Part shown: positions 1-5,904 of the stretch, piece after piece | Position numbering within the stretch: position 1 is the first letter of the stretch | How the letters are laid out: the number at the start of each line of letters is the position of its first letter | Position numbers and translations under genes: made by a program | Assembly (NCBI GenBank): GCA_029287305.1 | Contig: JARFRJ010000382.1 | Coordinates: 1 to 5,969, forward strand | Direction of reading: 5' to 3' | DNA: 5,969 nt | Source: Hyphomonas sp. | GTDB taxonomy: Bacteria; Pseudomonadota; Alphaproteobacteria; Caulobacterales; Hyphomonadaceae | The notes under the pieces: model-generated | What the model saw: only the letters and a program-made list of their open reading frames with translations | What the model was told of the DNA's origin: nothing | The model's database searches: none

Positions 1-1062
1 GGTTGGAACGAGCAGGGCGCGACTGGCTTCATCCATACGGTGATTGGCCCGGCCAATACGCTGGATCAGACGGGCCGCCCCTTTGGGAGCCCCCATTTGG
101 ATCACCAGATCAACCTCGCCCCAGTCAATACCCAAATCAAGTGTTGAGGTACAGACCACAGCTTTCAAGGCCCCGCATGACATCGCCGCTTCGACCTTGC
201 GGCGTTGCTCTTTGGCAAGGGAGCCATGGTGCAGGGTAATGGCCAGACCGTCCTCATTGACATTCCATAATTCCTGAAACATCTGCTCGGCTTGGGCCCG
301 TGTATTGACAAAGAGCAGGGTCAAATGTGCGGCCTTAACAGCCTGATATATCTCAGGCACGGCAAACCGCCCCGAATGACCGGACCAGGGGATGCGCGCC
401 TCGCTCTCCAAAAGAGTAATATCCGCTTTAGACCCGCCCTGGGTTTCGATGATCTTTGCCGCCGGTGAGAGCCAGCGCGCCAGATAGTCGGGGTCTTTCA
501 CCGTTGCCGAGAGACCGATAAAACGGCAGTGCGGTGCCCAGCTTGCCAGCGTTGATAGGCCAAGACATAAAAGATCACCGCGCTTTTGCGGCGCAAGAGC
601 ATGCGCTTCATCGATTATGACGCATTTTAAATCGGCAAAAAACGTCTCGGCATGATCGGAGGCAATAAATAGGGCGAGCTGTTCCGGCGTGGTCAGCAGG
701 ATATCCGGGGGGCTTTTGCGCTGTCTTTGGCGTTTATGGGCAGGGGTATCGCCTGTGCGGGTCTCAATGCGGATATTGAGGCCCATCTCCTCAACAGGGG
801 TCAGCAAATTCCGTTCTACATCTACTGCGAGCGCTTTAAGCGGGGAAATGTAAAGCGTATGCAGAGCCGGGCGGGCCGAGGCGGGCTGGCCTGCTAGGTC
901 AATCAGGCTGGCGAGAAATCCGGCGAGCGTTTTACCCCCGCCTGTTGGGGCAATCAGCAGCGCACTGTCCCCGGCAAGTCCAGCCTCTGTTAGCGCGATC
1001 TGGTGTGGACGCGGTGTCCAGCCCCGATGTGTAAACCAGTTTGAGAAAACGGGTGGGATCAT
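1..1062 (-). CDS. Ligase-associated DEXH-box DNA helicase (Lhr-like), N-terminal part, cut by the window edge
   Basis: Superfamily 2 ATP-dependent helicase of the Lhr-related group, of the kind found with ATP-dependent DNA ligase, a nuclease and a phosphoesterase in bacterial DNA repair cassettes. The 354 visible residues contain RPHQ (18-21), Walker A APTGGGKT (38-45), motif Ia SPLKALA (73-79), TTPEQL (124-129), Walker B DEAH (151-154), SAT (185-187), LLFVNTRAQAE opening the second RecA domain (~249-259), motif V TSTLDLGIDWG (305-315) and motif VI QRIGRANHR (334-342). Both RecA-like cores are therefore present and intact. The winged-helix and C-terminal Lhr regions, several hundred more residues, lie beyond base 1. 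The ATG at 1060-1062 is the only ATG ahead of the first motif. An AGAAGG-like ribosome site lies about 19 nt upstream, further than usual, so the start is slightly uncertain. ettA ends 55 nt upstream on the same strand, so co-transcription is possible. The assignment to the ligase-associated subgroup rests on remembered family resemblance; helicase identity is certain. Confidence 0.9.
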   Translation of the reverse strand, partial: MIPPVFSNWFTHRGWTPRPHQIALTEAGLAGDSALLIAPTGGGKTLAGFLASLIDLAGQPASARPALHTLYISPLKALAVDVERNLLTPVEEMGLNIRIETRTGDTPAHKRQRQRKSPPDILLTTPEQLALFIASDHAETFFADLKCVIIDEAHALAPQKRGDLLCLGLSTLASWAPHCRFIGLSATVKDPDYLARWLSPAAKIIETQGGSKADITLLESEARIPWSGHSGRFAVPEIYQAVKAAHLTLLFVNTRAQAEQMFQELWNVNEDGLAITLHHGSLAKEQRRKVEAAMSCGALKAVVCTSTLDLGIDWGEVDLVIQMGAPKGAARLIQRIGRANHRMDEASRALLVPT

Positions 1063-1117
1063 GGATGTATCGATTTTTGGACCTTCTATTTAAAAATAGA
1101 TACTTATTTGCAGTCTC

Positions 1118-2779
1118 CTACCGCGCGAATTTCTTGAATTTGACCCGTTTCGGGTCGACCGCATCGGCGCCTAGGCGACGCTTTTTGTCTTCCAGATAAG
1201 ACGAAAAATCGCCCTCAAACCATTCGACATGACTATCACCCTCAAAGGCGAGAATATGCGTTGCCATACGGTCCAGAAACCAGCGATCGTGTGAGATGAT
1301 CACGGCGCAGCCGGGAAAACCATCAAGACCCTCTTCCAGAGCCTGCAGGGTCTCAACATCCAGATCATTGGTCGGTTCGTCCAGAAGTAAGAGATTGCCG
1401 CCAGTTTTCAGCATCTTGGCCAAATGTACGCGGTTGCGTTCCCCCCCGGATAAGAGGCCAACTTTTTTTTGCTGATCTGTTTTCTTGAAATTGAATGCGC
1501 CGACATAGGCGCGGCTGTTCACTTCAATGCCGCCAAGGTCAATAATATCAAGGCCGTCAGAGATTTCTTCCCAGACATTTTTGCTATCATCCAGCCTGTC
1601 GCGGGATTGATCGACATAGCCAAGCTTGACCGTGTCACCAAGCTTAAGTGAGCCTTCATCGGGGGTTTCCTGCCCAAGGATCATTTTGAACAGGGTGGAT
1701 TTGCCGGCCCCGTTTGGACCGATCACGCCAACAATGCCGCCAGGCGGCAGTGTGAATTCTAGGTTCTCAATCAGAAGCTGGTCGCCAAAGCCTTTCTTAA
1801 GCCCATCGGCTTGTAGTACCATGCCGCCAAGACGAGGGCCGGGGGGAATACGGATTTGCGCATCGGAGACTTTCTCGCGCTCAGCCTTGGAGGCCATGTC
1901 TTCATAGGAGCGGATCCGGGCCTTAGACTTGGCCTGACGGGCTTTGGCTCCGGCGCGCACCCATTCCAATTCCTTGGCAAGGGTACGCTTTCGGCCCTTA
2001 TCCTCGCGCGCTTCCTGCGCCATGCGTTCGGCTTTTTGTTCAACCCAGGCAGAATAATTGCCCTGATAGGGCATGCCCCGGCCACGGTCGAGCTCCAGAA
2101 TCCAGTCGGTAATATCATCTAGAAAATAGCGGTCATGCGTCACCAGAATGACGCAGCCTGGAAAATTGATCAGATAATTTTGCAGCCAAAGGACGGTTTC
2201 CGCGTCCAGATGGTTGGTCGGTTCATCCATCAAAAGCATGTCCGGCTTTGACAATAGAAGCTGGCAGATCGCCACACGTCGTATCTCGCCGCCAGAGAGT
2301 TTGGTAACATCTGCATCATCATCGGGGCACCGCAAGGCTTCCATCGCCATCTGGATTTTACTGTCAATATCCCAGGCATCGGAGGCATCGACCTGTTCCT
2401 GCAAAGCTGTCATCTCTTCCATCAGCTCATCGCTATATTCCTCGCCAAGCTTCATACTGATCGCATTAAACTGGTCGAGGACCTGCTTTTCAGGACATTG
2501 GGAGGCAATATTTTCAAAGACGTTCAGATTTGGATCAAGCTGAGGCTCTTGCGAGAGATATCCCACTTTTGTGCCATTGGCGGGCCGGGCCTCGCCATTA
2601 TAGTCCTTGTCCAATCCGGCCATAATTTTCAGCAAGGTCGATTTACCTGCGCCATTGACCCCGACAACGCCAATTTTCGCATCCGGCAGAAAAGACAAAT
2701 GAATATTTTCAAAGACTTTTTTCCCACCGGGATAGGTTTTACTCAGGCCCTGTAATGTGTAGACATATTGTACGGACAT
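1118..2779 (-). CDS. ettA: EttA, energy-dependent translational throttle ABC-F ATPase
   Basis: Cytosolic ABC-F protein with two nucleotide-binding domains and no membrane part. The E. coli member binds the ribosomal E site and gates the first elongation step according to the ATP/ADP ratio. NBD1 has Walker A GVNGAGKST (40-48), signature LSGGE (161-165), Walker B DEPTNH with catalytic E186, and switch H215. The insert at about residues 95-140 is the EttA-type arm that contacts L1. The basic, helical linker spans ~245-315. NBD2 has GPNGAGKST (354-362), LSGGE (443-447), DEPTND with E468, and switch H497. Length is 553 aa against 555 in E. coli, and the ending GADAVDPKRVKFKKFAR matches the family C-terminus. 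An ATG 24 nt further upstream (2801-2803) is in frame, but the ATG at 2777-2779 is chosen because AAAGGAG (2788-2794) sits 8 nt before it and MSVQYVYT matches the family N-terminus. An A8 and a G7 run lie close together in the NBD2 signature region. The older family name is ChvD. Confidence 0.96.
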   Translation of the reverse strand: MSVQYVYTLQGLSKTYPGGKKVFENIHLSFLPDAKIGVVGVNGAGKSTLLKIMAGLDKDYNGEARPANGTKVGYLSQEPQLDPNLNVFENIASQCPEKQVLDQFNAISMKLGEEYSDELMEEMTALQEQVDASDAWDIDSKIQMAMEALRCPDDDADVTKLSGGEIRRVAICQLLLSKPDMLLMDEPTNHLDAETVLWLQNYLINFPGCVILVTHDRYFLDDITDWILELDRGRGMPYQGNYSAWVEQKAERMAQEAREDKGRKRTLAKELEWVRAGAKARQAKSKARIRSYEDMASKAEREKVSDAQIRIPPGPRLGGMVLQADGLKKGFGDQLLIENLEFTLPPGGIVGVIGPNGAGKSTLFKMILGQETPDEGSLKLGDTVKLGYVDQSRDRLDDSKNVWEEISDGLDIIDLGGIEVNSRAYVGAFNFKKTDQQKKVGLLSGGERNRVHLAKMLKTGGNLLLLDEPTNDLDVETLQALEEGLDGFPGCAVIISHDRWFLDRMATHILAFEGDSHVEWFEGDFSSYLEDKKRRLGADAVDPKRVKFKKFAR

Positions 2780-2916
2780 GGCGTCATCTCCTTTGGAGCG
2801 CATTATTAATATATATGTTGCGCTTATTGCGCGATGCCCCGGCGAAGATCAAGCCATCATGTCAGAAAACTCATCACTGTGCGGTTATACGCCGTCATGA
2901 CCTGTAAGGATATTTT
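2780..2916. other. Divergent intergenic region between ettA and the DUF1330 gene
   Basis: This 137-nt gap must hold promoters for both flanking genes. AT-rich sequence at about 2804-2818 could supply a -10 for ettA, but no well-spaced -35/-10 pair stands out on either strand. TTATAC at 2885-2890 is a possible -10 for the plus-strand gene, again without a good -35. A short direct repeat TTGCGC-TTA-TTGCGC occupies 2818-2832. AAGGA at 2906-2910 is the ribosome binding site of the plus-strand gene. A 60-codon plus-strand frame starting at 2834 overlaps the DUF1330 gene in another frame, has no family resemblance, and was not accepted as a gene. Confidence 0.4.
2788..2794 (-). promoter_or_regulatory. 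Ribosome binding site that fixes the ettA start
   Basis: AAAGGAG on the minus strand, 8 nt before the ATG at 2777-2779. The upstream in-frame ATG (2801-2803) lies 5' of this site, so translation should begin at the downstream ATG, giving 553 rather than 561 residues. Confidence 0.8.
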
Positions 2917-3336
2917 ATGCCCGCTTTCCAGCCTACTGCCGATCAATTTCGTGCCTTTCGTGATGACCCGTATGACGGACCGATTGCGCAGGTCAATCTT
3001 CTTAAATATCGCGTGAAAGCCGCCTATCAACCAGGTGACCCTGAACATGGCCGCGAGGACCCGGGCGCGGCGGCCTATCAGCGCTATGCTGACGGGATTG
3101 GCCATATTGCAACAGAACTTGGCGGGCACTGTCTCTTATTGGGGCATACAGAGCGTTATTTTATCGGGCAGGGGGATTGGGACAGTGTCATGGTGATGCA
3201 TTTCCCCTCTCGTAAAGCTTTTATCGCCATGTTGAACCATGAAACCTATCAGGCTATGCATCGCCACCGTGATGCGGGCCTCCTCGCGCAGGAACTGATC
3301 ACCACACGGCCCGTCATACCGGTATTTGAGGCATAA
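2917..3336 (+). CDS. DUF1330 domain protein (dimeric alpha/beta-barrel fold expected)
   Basis: A 139-residue soluble protein without a signal peptide or membrane segment. Family features are visible in order: PIAQVNLLKYR (22-32), AYQRYADG (53-60), LGGHCLLLGHTER (68-80), WDSVMVMHFPSRKAFIAML (88-106), and YQAMHRHRDAGLLAQELI (111-128). This pattern of a beta strand with NLLK[FY]R, then a GG-containing strand, then WD.V....[FY]PSR.AF is characteristic of DUF1330, whose members adopt a ferredoxin-like dimeric alpha/beta-barrel fold. No reaction is established for the family as far as I know, so no function is given. The ATG is supported by AAGGA six nt upstream. It is transcribed divergently from ettA and converges on the Met-sulfoxide reductase gene with a 40-nt gap. 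I see no clear terminator in that gap, so the two transcripts may overlap at their 3' ends. Confidence 0.87.
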   Translation: MPAFQPTADQFRAFRDDPYDGPIAQVNLLKYRVKAAYQPGDPEHGREDPGAAAYQRYADGIGHIATELGGHCLLLGHTERYFIGQGDWDSVMVMHFPSRKAFIAMLNHETYQAMHRHRDAGLLAQELITTRPVIPVFEA

Positions 3337-3376
3337 GACTGACAAAATAGAGGTGGGAGGACTAAGCCGCGCGCTA

Positions 3377-3853
3377 TCAGAGGCGCGTATCTTCGCTCAG
3401 CAAGATTTGGCAGATCGCTTCAAGCCCGGCTTTGTCTGCCTCATCAAAAGCGTTCAACTGTGTTGAGTCAATATCTAGGACAGCAGCGAGCTGTCCATCT
3501 GATGCAAAGACGGGCACGACAATTTCTGAATTCGTCTGACTGTCGCAGGCAATATGACCCTCAAATTCATGCACATTCGGGACAATAAGCGTTTCGCGTG
3601 TCTGGGCGACATGGCCGCAGACCCCGCGCCCAAAAGGAATGCGCAGACACCCCAGCGTGCCCTGATAGGGGCCGACTACAAGCTCATACGGTTTTAAGGG
3701 ATCGACCAGATAAAACCCGGTCCAGTAAAAGCGCGGGCGAAATGCCTCTGACAGAAGACACGCCGCCGTGGCATAACGGGCGACGGCGCTCGTCTCGCCG
3801 GCTACGATGCTGCGGATTTCGGCTTTGAGGTCCTCATAATACATTACTGCCAT
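3377..3853 (-). CDS. msrC: Free methionine-(R)-sulfoxide reductase (fRMsr, GAF domain)
   Basis: Cytosolic enzyme that reduces free, not protein-bound, L-methionine-(R)-sulfoxide to methionine using cysteine chemistry, with thioredoxin-type regeneration. The 158-residue protein is a single GAF domain. Its three cysteines in the catalytic region, C69 (GTLGCLRIPFG), C79 (GVCGHVAQ) and C103 (HIACDSQTNSEIVVPV), have spacings of 10 and 24. These match the spacing of C84/C94/C118 in the E. coli enzyme as I recall it. E110 and the D127/D129 pair in AVLDIDS fit the conserved acidic substrate pocket. YWTGFYLVD (43-51) is also typical. The start at 3851-3853 has GAAGAG five nt upstream; a second ATG three codons later is possible but has a poorer ribosome site. 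A perfect TATAAT lies about 65 nt upstream. The gene is divergent from the renalase-like oxidoreductase and convergent with the DUF1330 gene. The symbol msrC (yebR) follows E. coli usage. Confidence 0.93.
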   Translation of the reverse strand: MAVMYYEDLKAEIRSIVAGETSAVARYATAACLLSEAFRPRFYWTGFYLVDPLKPYELVVGPYQGTLGCLRIPFGRGVCGHVAQTRETLIVPNVHEFEGHIACDSQTNSEIVVPVFASDGQLAAVLDIDSTQLNAFDEADKAGLEAICQILLSEDTRL

Positions 3854-3918
3854 GCCAGCTCTTCATGGGTTTTTGAGAATAGAATTTGAATATACCGCAC
3901 TTTATGCCTTTCGCACTC

Positions 3919-3924
3919 ATTATA
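3919..3924 (-). promoter_or_regulatory. Candidate -10 box for msrC
   Basis: TATAAT, a full match to the sigma-70 -10 consensus, reads on the minus strand about 65 nt before the msrC start codon. The sequence 17 nt further upstream (CGGGCA) is a poor -35, and there is no TGn extension. If it is a promoter, it would be weak or activator-dependent. It overlaps the first copy of the 15-nt direct repeat described at 3922-3953. Confidence 0.45.
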
Positions 3925-3956
3925 TGCGCGGCTGCAAGATATGCCCGGCTGCATAT
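3922..3956. repeat. Direct repeat plus palindrome in the msrC/oxidoreductase divergent region
   Basis: A 15-nt sequence occurs twice with one mismatch, ATATGCGCGGCTGCA at 3922-3936 and ATATGCCCGGCTGCA at 3939-3953, at a 17-nt period. The second copy forms a perfect inverted repeat ATATGC-N6-GCATAT (3939-3956). The first copy keeps only the left arm and part of the right (GCAAGA). The arrangement covers the -10 and -35 area of the probable msrC promoter, which is where an operator would be expected. Operator function is inference. Confidence 0.4.
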
Positions 3957-4057
3957 TGTGTTAAATTCTTCCTCTTCGGCCTGTGAAAATCTCTAATAAG
4001 CCCGTCAGATAAAGATTGTCTCTATTCGTTTATTCAGCCTTGTGGCAAGACAGATAA

Positions 4058-5044
4058 ATGACAAAAATAGCGATTATTGGCGCGGGCCTCTCCGGCCTGA
4101 CCTTGGCAAGACGCCTTCAGGGGCAAGCGGAGATTACCGTCTTTGAAAAATCCCGTGGGGTTAGCGGGCGTATGTCGACGCGCTATGCTGGTGAGTATGA
4201 GTTTGATCATGGCGCTCAATACTTCACCCAAAAGGATGAGGCGTTTCGCAGCTTTCTTGCAGCAGAGGATTTGGCTGGTTTCGCGCCGTCCTGGCCTGTT
4301 GATATCCATGTGCTGGATGCCCGGCATCCCAAAGACTATAGTCAATTTGCGCAAGACAAAGCGCGCTATGTCAGCGCCCCGCGTATGAATGCGCTGTGCA
4401 AAGCCCTCGCCCGTGATCTTAATATATGTTTGAAAACGCAGATCACTGTCATAGAACGCGAACAGGGCGATATGTGGATGCTAGGCACGCCAGAAGGCGA
4501 ACGCCTTGGCCCGTTTGACTGGGTGATCTCCAGTGCGCCTGCGCCGCAAAGCCGGGCACTTATGCCAGAGGTGTTTTCCGGTCATGCGGCCTTATCGAAA
4601 GTGAAGATTCAGGGATGTTTTTCCCTCATGCTTGGCTTTCAGACGCCGCTTCTTCTGCCCTTTAGTGCCGCCCGCATTTCCCATTCTCCTATAGGCTGGA
4701 TTACCGTCAATTCTGAAAAACCAGGGCGTAAGGGTGGCTATAGCCTGTTGATACAATCGACAAATGACTGGTCAGAGGAGCATATGGAAACAGACCTTGA
4801 GGAGGCTAAAGAGATATTATTGAGGCATGGCTCAACTCTATGTGAGCGTGATTTGACTTCAGCTGAATATATCTCTGTGCATCGCTGGCGCTATGCGGCC
4901 ACAGCCCAGCCCCTCGGGTCAGATTATCTGATGGATGACGCGCACAAACTTGCCGCCTGCGGGGATTGGTGCCTGGGTGCGCGTATAGAAAATGCGTTCA
5001 CAAGCGCATATGCCTTGGCCAAGGCAGTACAGGCGCGCCTTTAA
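4058..5044 (+). CDS. Renalase-like NAD/FAD-dependent oxidoreductase
   Basis: Flavoprotein of the amine-oxidase-fold family related to renalase (COG3380-type). Characterised bacterial renalases oxidise the aberrant 2- and 6-dihydro isomers of NAD(P)H back to NAD(P)+, passing electrons to O2. Visible features are the Rossmann dinucleotide motif GAGLSG (8-13) with E30 at the end of the second strand, GVSGRMSTR (34-42), DHGAQYFT (50-57), HRWRYA (275-280), and the C-terminal FAD motif CGDWCLGARIENAFTSAYAL (301-320). The length of 328 aa is normal for the group and there is no signal peptide or membrane segment. The start is fixed on the 5' side by an in-frame TAA at 4055-4057, directly before the ATG. 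The ribosome binding site is weak (AAGA about 8 nt upstream). The gene is divergent from msrC and converges on rpsD. Family membership is strong; the exact substrate is inferred, and a generic FAD oxidoreductase with another substrate remains possible. Confidence 0.88.
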   Translation: MTKIAIIGAGLSGLTLARRLQGQAEITVFEKSRGVSGRMSTRYAGEYEFDHGAQYFTQKDEAFRSFLAAEDLAGFAPSWPVDIHVLDARHPKDYSQFAQDKARYVSAPRMNALCKALARDLNICLKTQITVIEREQGDMWMLGTPEGERLGPFDWVISSAPAPQSRALMPEVFSGHAALSKVKIQGCFSLMLGFQTPLLLPFSAARISHSPIGWITVNSEKPGRKGGYSLLIQSTNDWSEEHMETDLEEAKEILLRHGSTLCERDLTSAEYISVHRWRYAATAQPLGSDYLMDDAHKLAACGDWCLGARIENAFTSAYALAKAVQARL

Positions 5045-5057
5045 TCTCATTTTGCAT

Positions 5058-5093
5058 AAAAAAACAGCGTACAGGTTTTATCCCGCACGCTGT
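5058..5093 (-). terminator. Intrinsic terminator of rpsD
   Basis: On the minus strand a 12-bp stem begins ACAGCGTGCGGG, has an ATAAAA loop, and closes with CCTGTACGCTGT. Seven pairs are Watson-Crick at the base, followed by two G-U wobbles within five inner pairs. A run of six further T residues follows immediately (5063-5058), after one T that closes the stem. It starts 24 nt after the rpsD stop codon. Read on the plus strand, the wobbles become A-C mismatches and no T run follows, so it should not stop transcription from the oxidoreductase side. Confidence 0.88.
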
Positions 5094-5116
5094 CAAATGA
5101 TCATAAAGCTCAAATC

Positions 5117-5734
5117 TTATGTTGAGTAATATTCCACGACCTGTGACGGTTCCATCTTCACCGCATATGGCACATCGGAAAGCTCCGGAATACGCACATA
5201 AGTTGCGGTCATGGCTTTGGGGTCCAGCTCAATATATTCGGGAATATCACGCTCTGAGGAGCCAAGGGCTTCCAGAACAAGCGCCATATTGCGTGACTTT
5301 TCGCGCACTTGCACAATATCACCTGGCTTCAAACGATAAGAACCAATATTTACCTTGCCGCCATTGACCATGATATGACCGTGATTGACAAATTGACGCG
5401 CGGCAAAAATGGTCGGCACAAATTTTGACCGATAAACAAAGGCATCCAGACGGCTTTCGAGAAGACCAATCAGATTTTCTGCCGTATTGCCCTTGCGGCG
5501 GACCGCTTCATCATAGGTCTTGCGGAATTGTTTCTCAGTAATATCCCCATAATGGAATTTAAGCTTTTGCTTGGCCAAAAGCTGCAATCCATAATCAGAT
5601 ACTTTGGTGCGCCGACCCTGGCCATGCTGGCCGGGTTTGGTGGCGCGCTTATTGACAGGTGATTTGGGGCGACCCCAGATATTTTCTCCGACGCGACGGT
5701 CGATTTTATATTTCGCGCTATGGCGACGTGACAT
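5117..5734 (-). CDS. rpsD: 30S ribosomal protein S4
   Basis: Primary 16S rRNA-binding protein that starts assembly of the 30S body, contributes to decoding accuracy, and in many bacteria represses its own synthesis. The protein has the N-terminal S4 region [20 protein letters not shown] with PGQHGQGRR (34-42) and the conserved [18 protein letters not shown] (46-63). It continues with [15 protein letters not shown] (83-97) and the S4 RNA-binding domain (about 94-155, including [15 protein letters not shown]). The C-terminus [11 protein letters not shown] is typical. There are no cysteines, so this is the zinc-free form. The 205-residue length is the usual alphaproteobacterial length. An in-frame ATG 12 nt upstream (5744-5746) is rejected because it overlaps the TGAGG ribosome site (5741-5745), which sits six nt before the chosen ATG at 5732-5734. 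The gene has its own promoter and terminator, so it is probably transcribed alone, not within an alpha operon. Confidence 0.98.
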   Translation of the reverse strand: MSRRHSAKYKIDRRVGENIWGRPKSPVNKRATKPGQHGQGRRTKVSDYGLQLLAKQKLKFHYGDITEKQFRKTYDEAVRRKGNTAENLIGLLESRLDAFVYRSKFVPTIFAARQFVNHGHIMVNGGKVNIGSYRLKPGDIVQVREKSRNMALVLEALGSSERDIPEYIELDPKAMTATYVRIPELSDVPYAVKMEPSQVVEYYST

Positions 5735-5818
5735 GGTAAACCTCATTTTTGACGCGGACCGGTAAAACGATCATTCGTTCTACGATTTCAATGGCGGTCT
5801 CGCCCCACCCATCATAAG
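5735..5818 (-). promoter_or_regulatory. Structured 5' leader of rpsD, possible S4 autoregulatory element
   Basis: If transcription starts a few nt after the -10 at 5825-5830, the leader is about 80 nt. Two folds compete. Fold A pairs ATGGGTGG (5812-5805) with CCGCCAT (5797-5791), seven pairs with one bulged G and one G-U. Fold B pairs GCGAGACCG (5803-5795) with CGGTCCGC (5761-5754), eight Watson-Crick pairs with one bulged A, and encloses a small hairpin AACGA-N4-TCGTT (5779-5766). A and B share 5795-5797 and cannot form together. Fold B ends 8 nt before the TGAGG ribosome site. S4 is known to repress its own synthesis through leader RNA in other bacteria; that it does so here is inference. 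Confidence 0.33.
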
Positions 5819-5824
5819 AGAGGG

Positions 5825-5853
5825 TTTAAAGCCCAAAGCGTCTATAAGGTCAA
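5825..5853 (-). promoter_or_regulatory. Sigma-70-type promoter of rpsD
   Basis: The minus strand reads TTGACC (5853-5848, five of six to consensus), a 17-nt spacer, then TTTAAA (5830-5825, four of six). Spacing is ideal, and the promoter lies about 90 nt upstream of the rpsD start, leaving room for the leader. It is the best promoter-like element in the window. Confidence 0.6.
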
Positions 5854-5861
5854 GCTTTGGG
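5832..5861. repeat. Perfect 8-bp inverted repeat over the rpsD promoter
   Basis: CCCAAAGC (5832-5839) and GCTTTGGG (5854-5861) form a perfect inverted repeat with a 14-nt spacer. The right arm abuts the -35 hexamer and the left arm lies in the -35/-10 spacer. Half-site centres are 22 bp apart, about two helical turns. No T run follows on either strand, which argues against a terminator and leaves an operator or a chance palindrome. Confidence 0.45.
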
Positions 5862-5875
5862 TATGATTATCAGGT

Positions 5876-5904
5876 GAAAAGACAAAACCACACCCCGTCT
5901 CTTC
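5876..5904 (-). terminator. Weak stem-loop after the right-edge gene
   Basis: On the minus strand GAAGAGAC (5904-5897) can pair with GTCTTTTC (5883-5876), eight pairs including one G-U, around a 13-nt loop rich in G and T. It overlaps the stop codon of the putative right-edge gene. T residues fall inside the stem rather than after it, so terminator activity is doubtful. Confidence 0.2.

Noticed and set aside
3..277. Two overlapping plus-strand frames of 77-78 codons at the left edge
   Set aside because: They lie antisense to the helicase, whose motifs V and VI are intact here; no ribosome sites and no family resemblance.
1085..1104. CTATTT-AA-AAATAG palindrome between ettA and the helicase gene
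   Set aside because: Purely A/T with a two-base loop, so it would not form a stable RNA hairpin; probably chance in an AT-rich gap.
1469..2755. Several plus-strand and one minus-strand alternative frames of 60-115 codons
   Set aside because: All lie within ettA, which is complete and matches its family end to end; they are by-products of its codon use.
2834..3016. 60-codon plus-strand frame starting in the ettA/DUF1330 gap
   Set aside because: It overlaps the DUF1330 gene in another frame, has no ribosome site, and resembles nothing.
3345..3363. Purine-rich GAGGTGGGAGGA resembling a strong ribosome site on the plus strand
   Set aside because: No start codon follows at usable distance; it lies between two convergent genes.
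3365..3392. CGCGC...GCGCG inverted repeat as a terminator between DUF1330 and msrC
   Set aside because: Only five pairs, no T run on either strand, and half of it is inside the msrC coding end.
5781..5815. 11-codon upstream ORF in the rpsD leader starting ATGATG
   Set aside because: No ribosome binding site precedes it and the codons show nothing leader-peptide-like.
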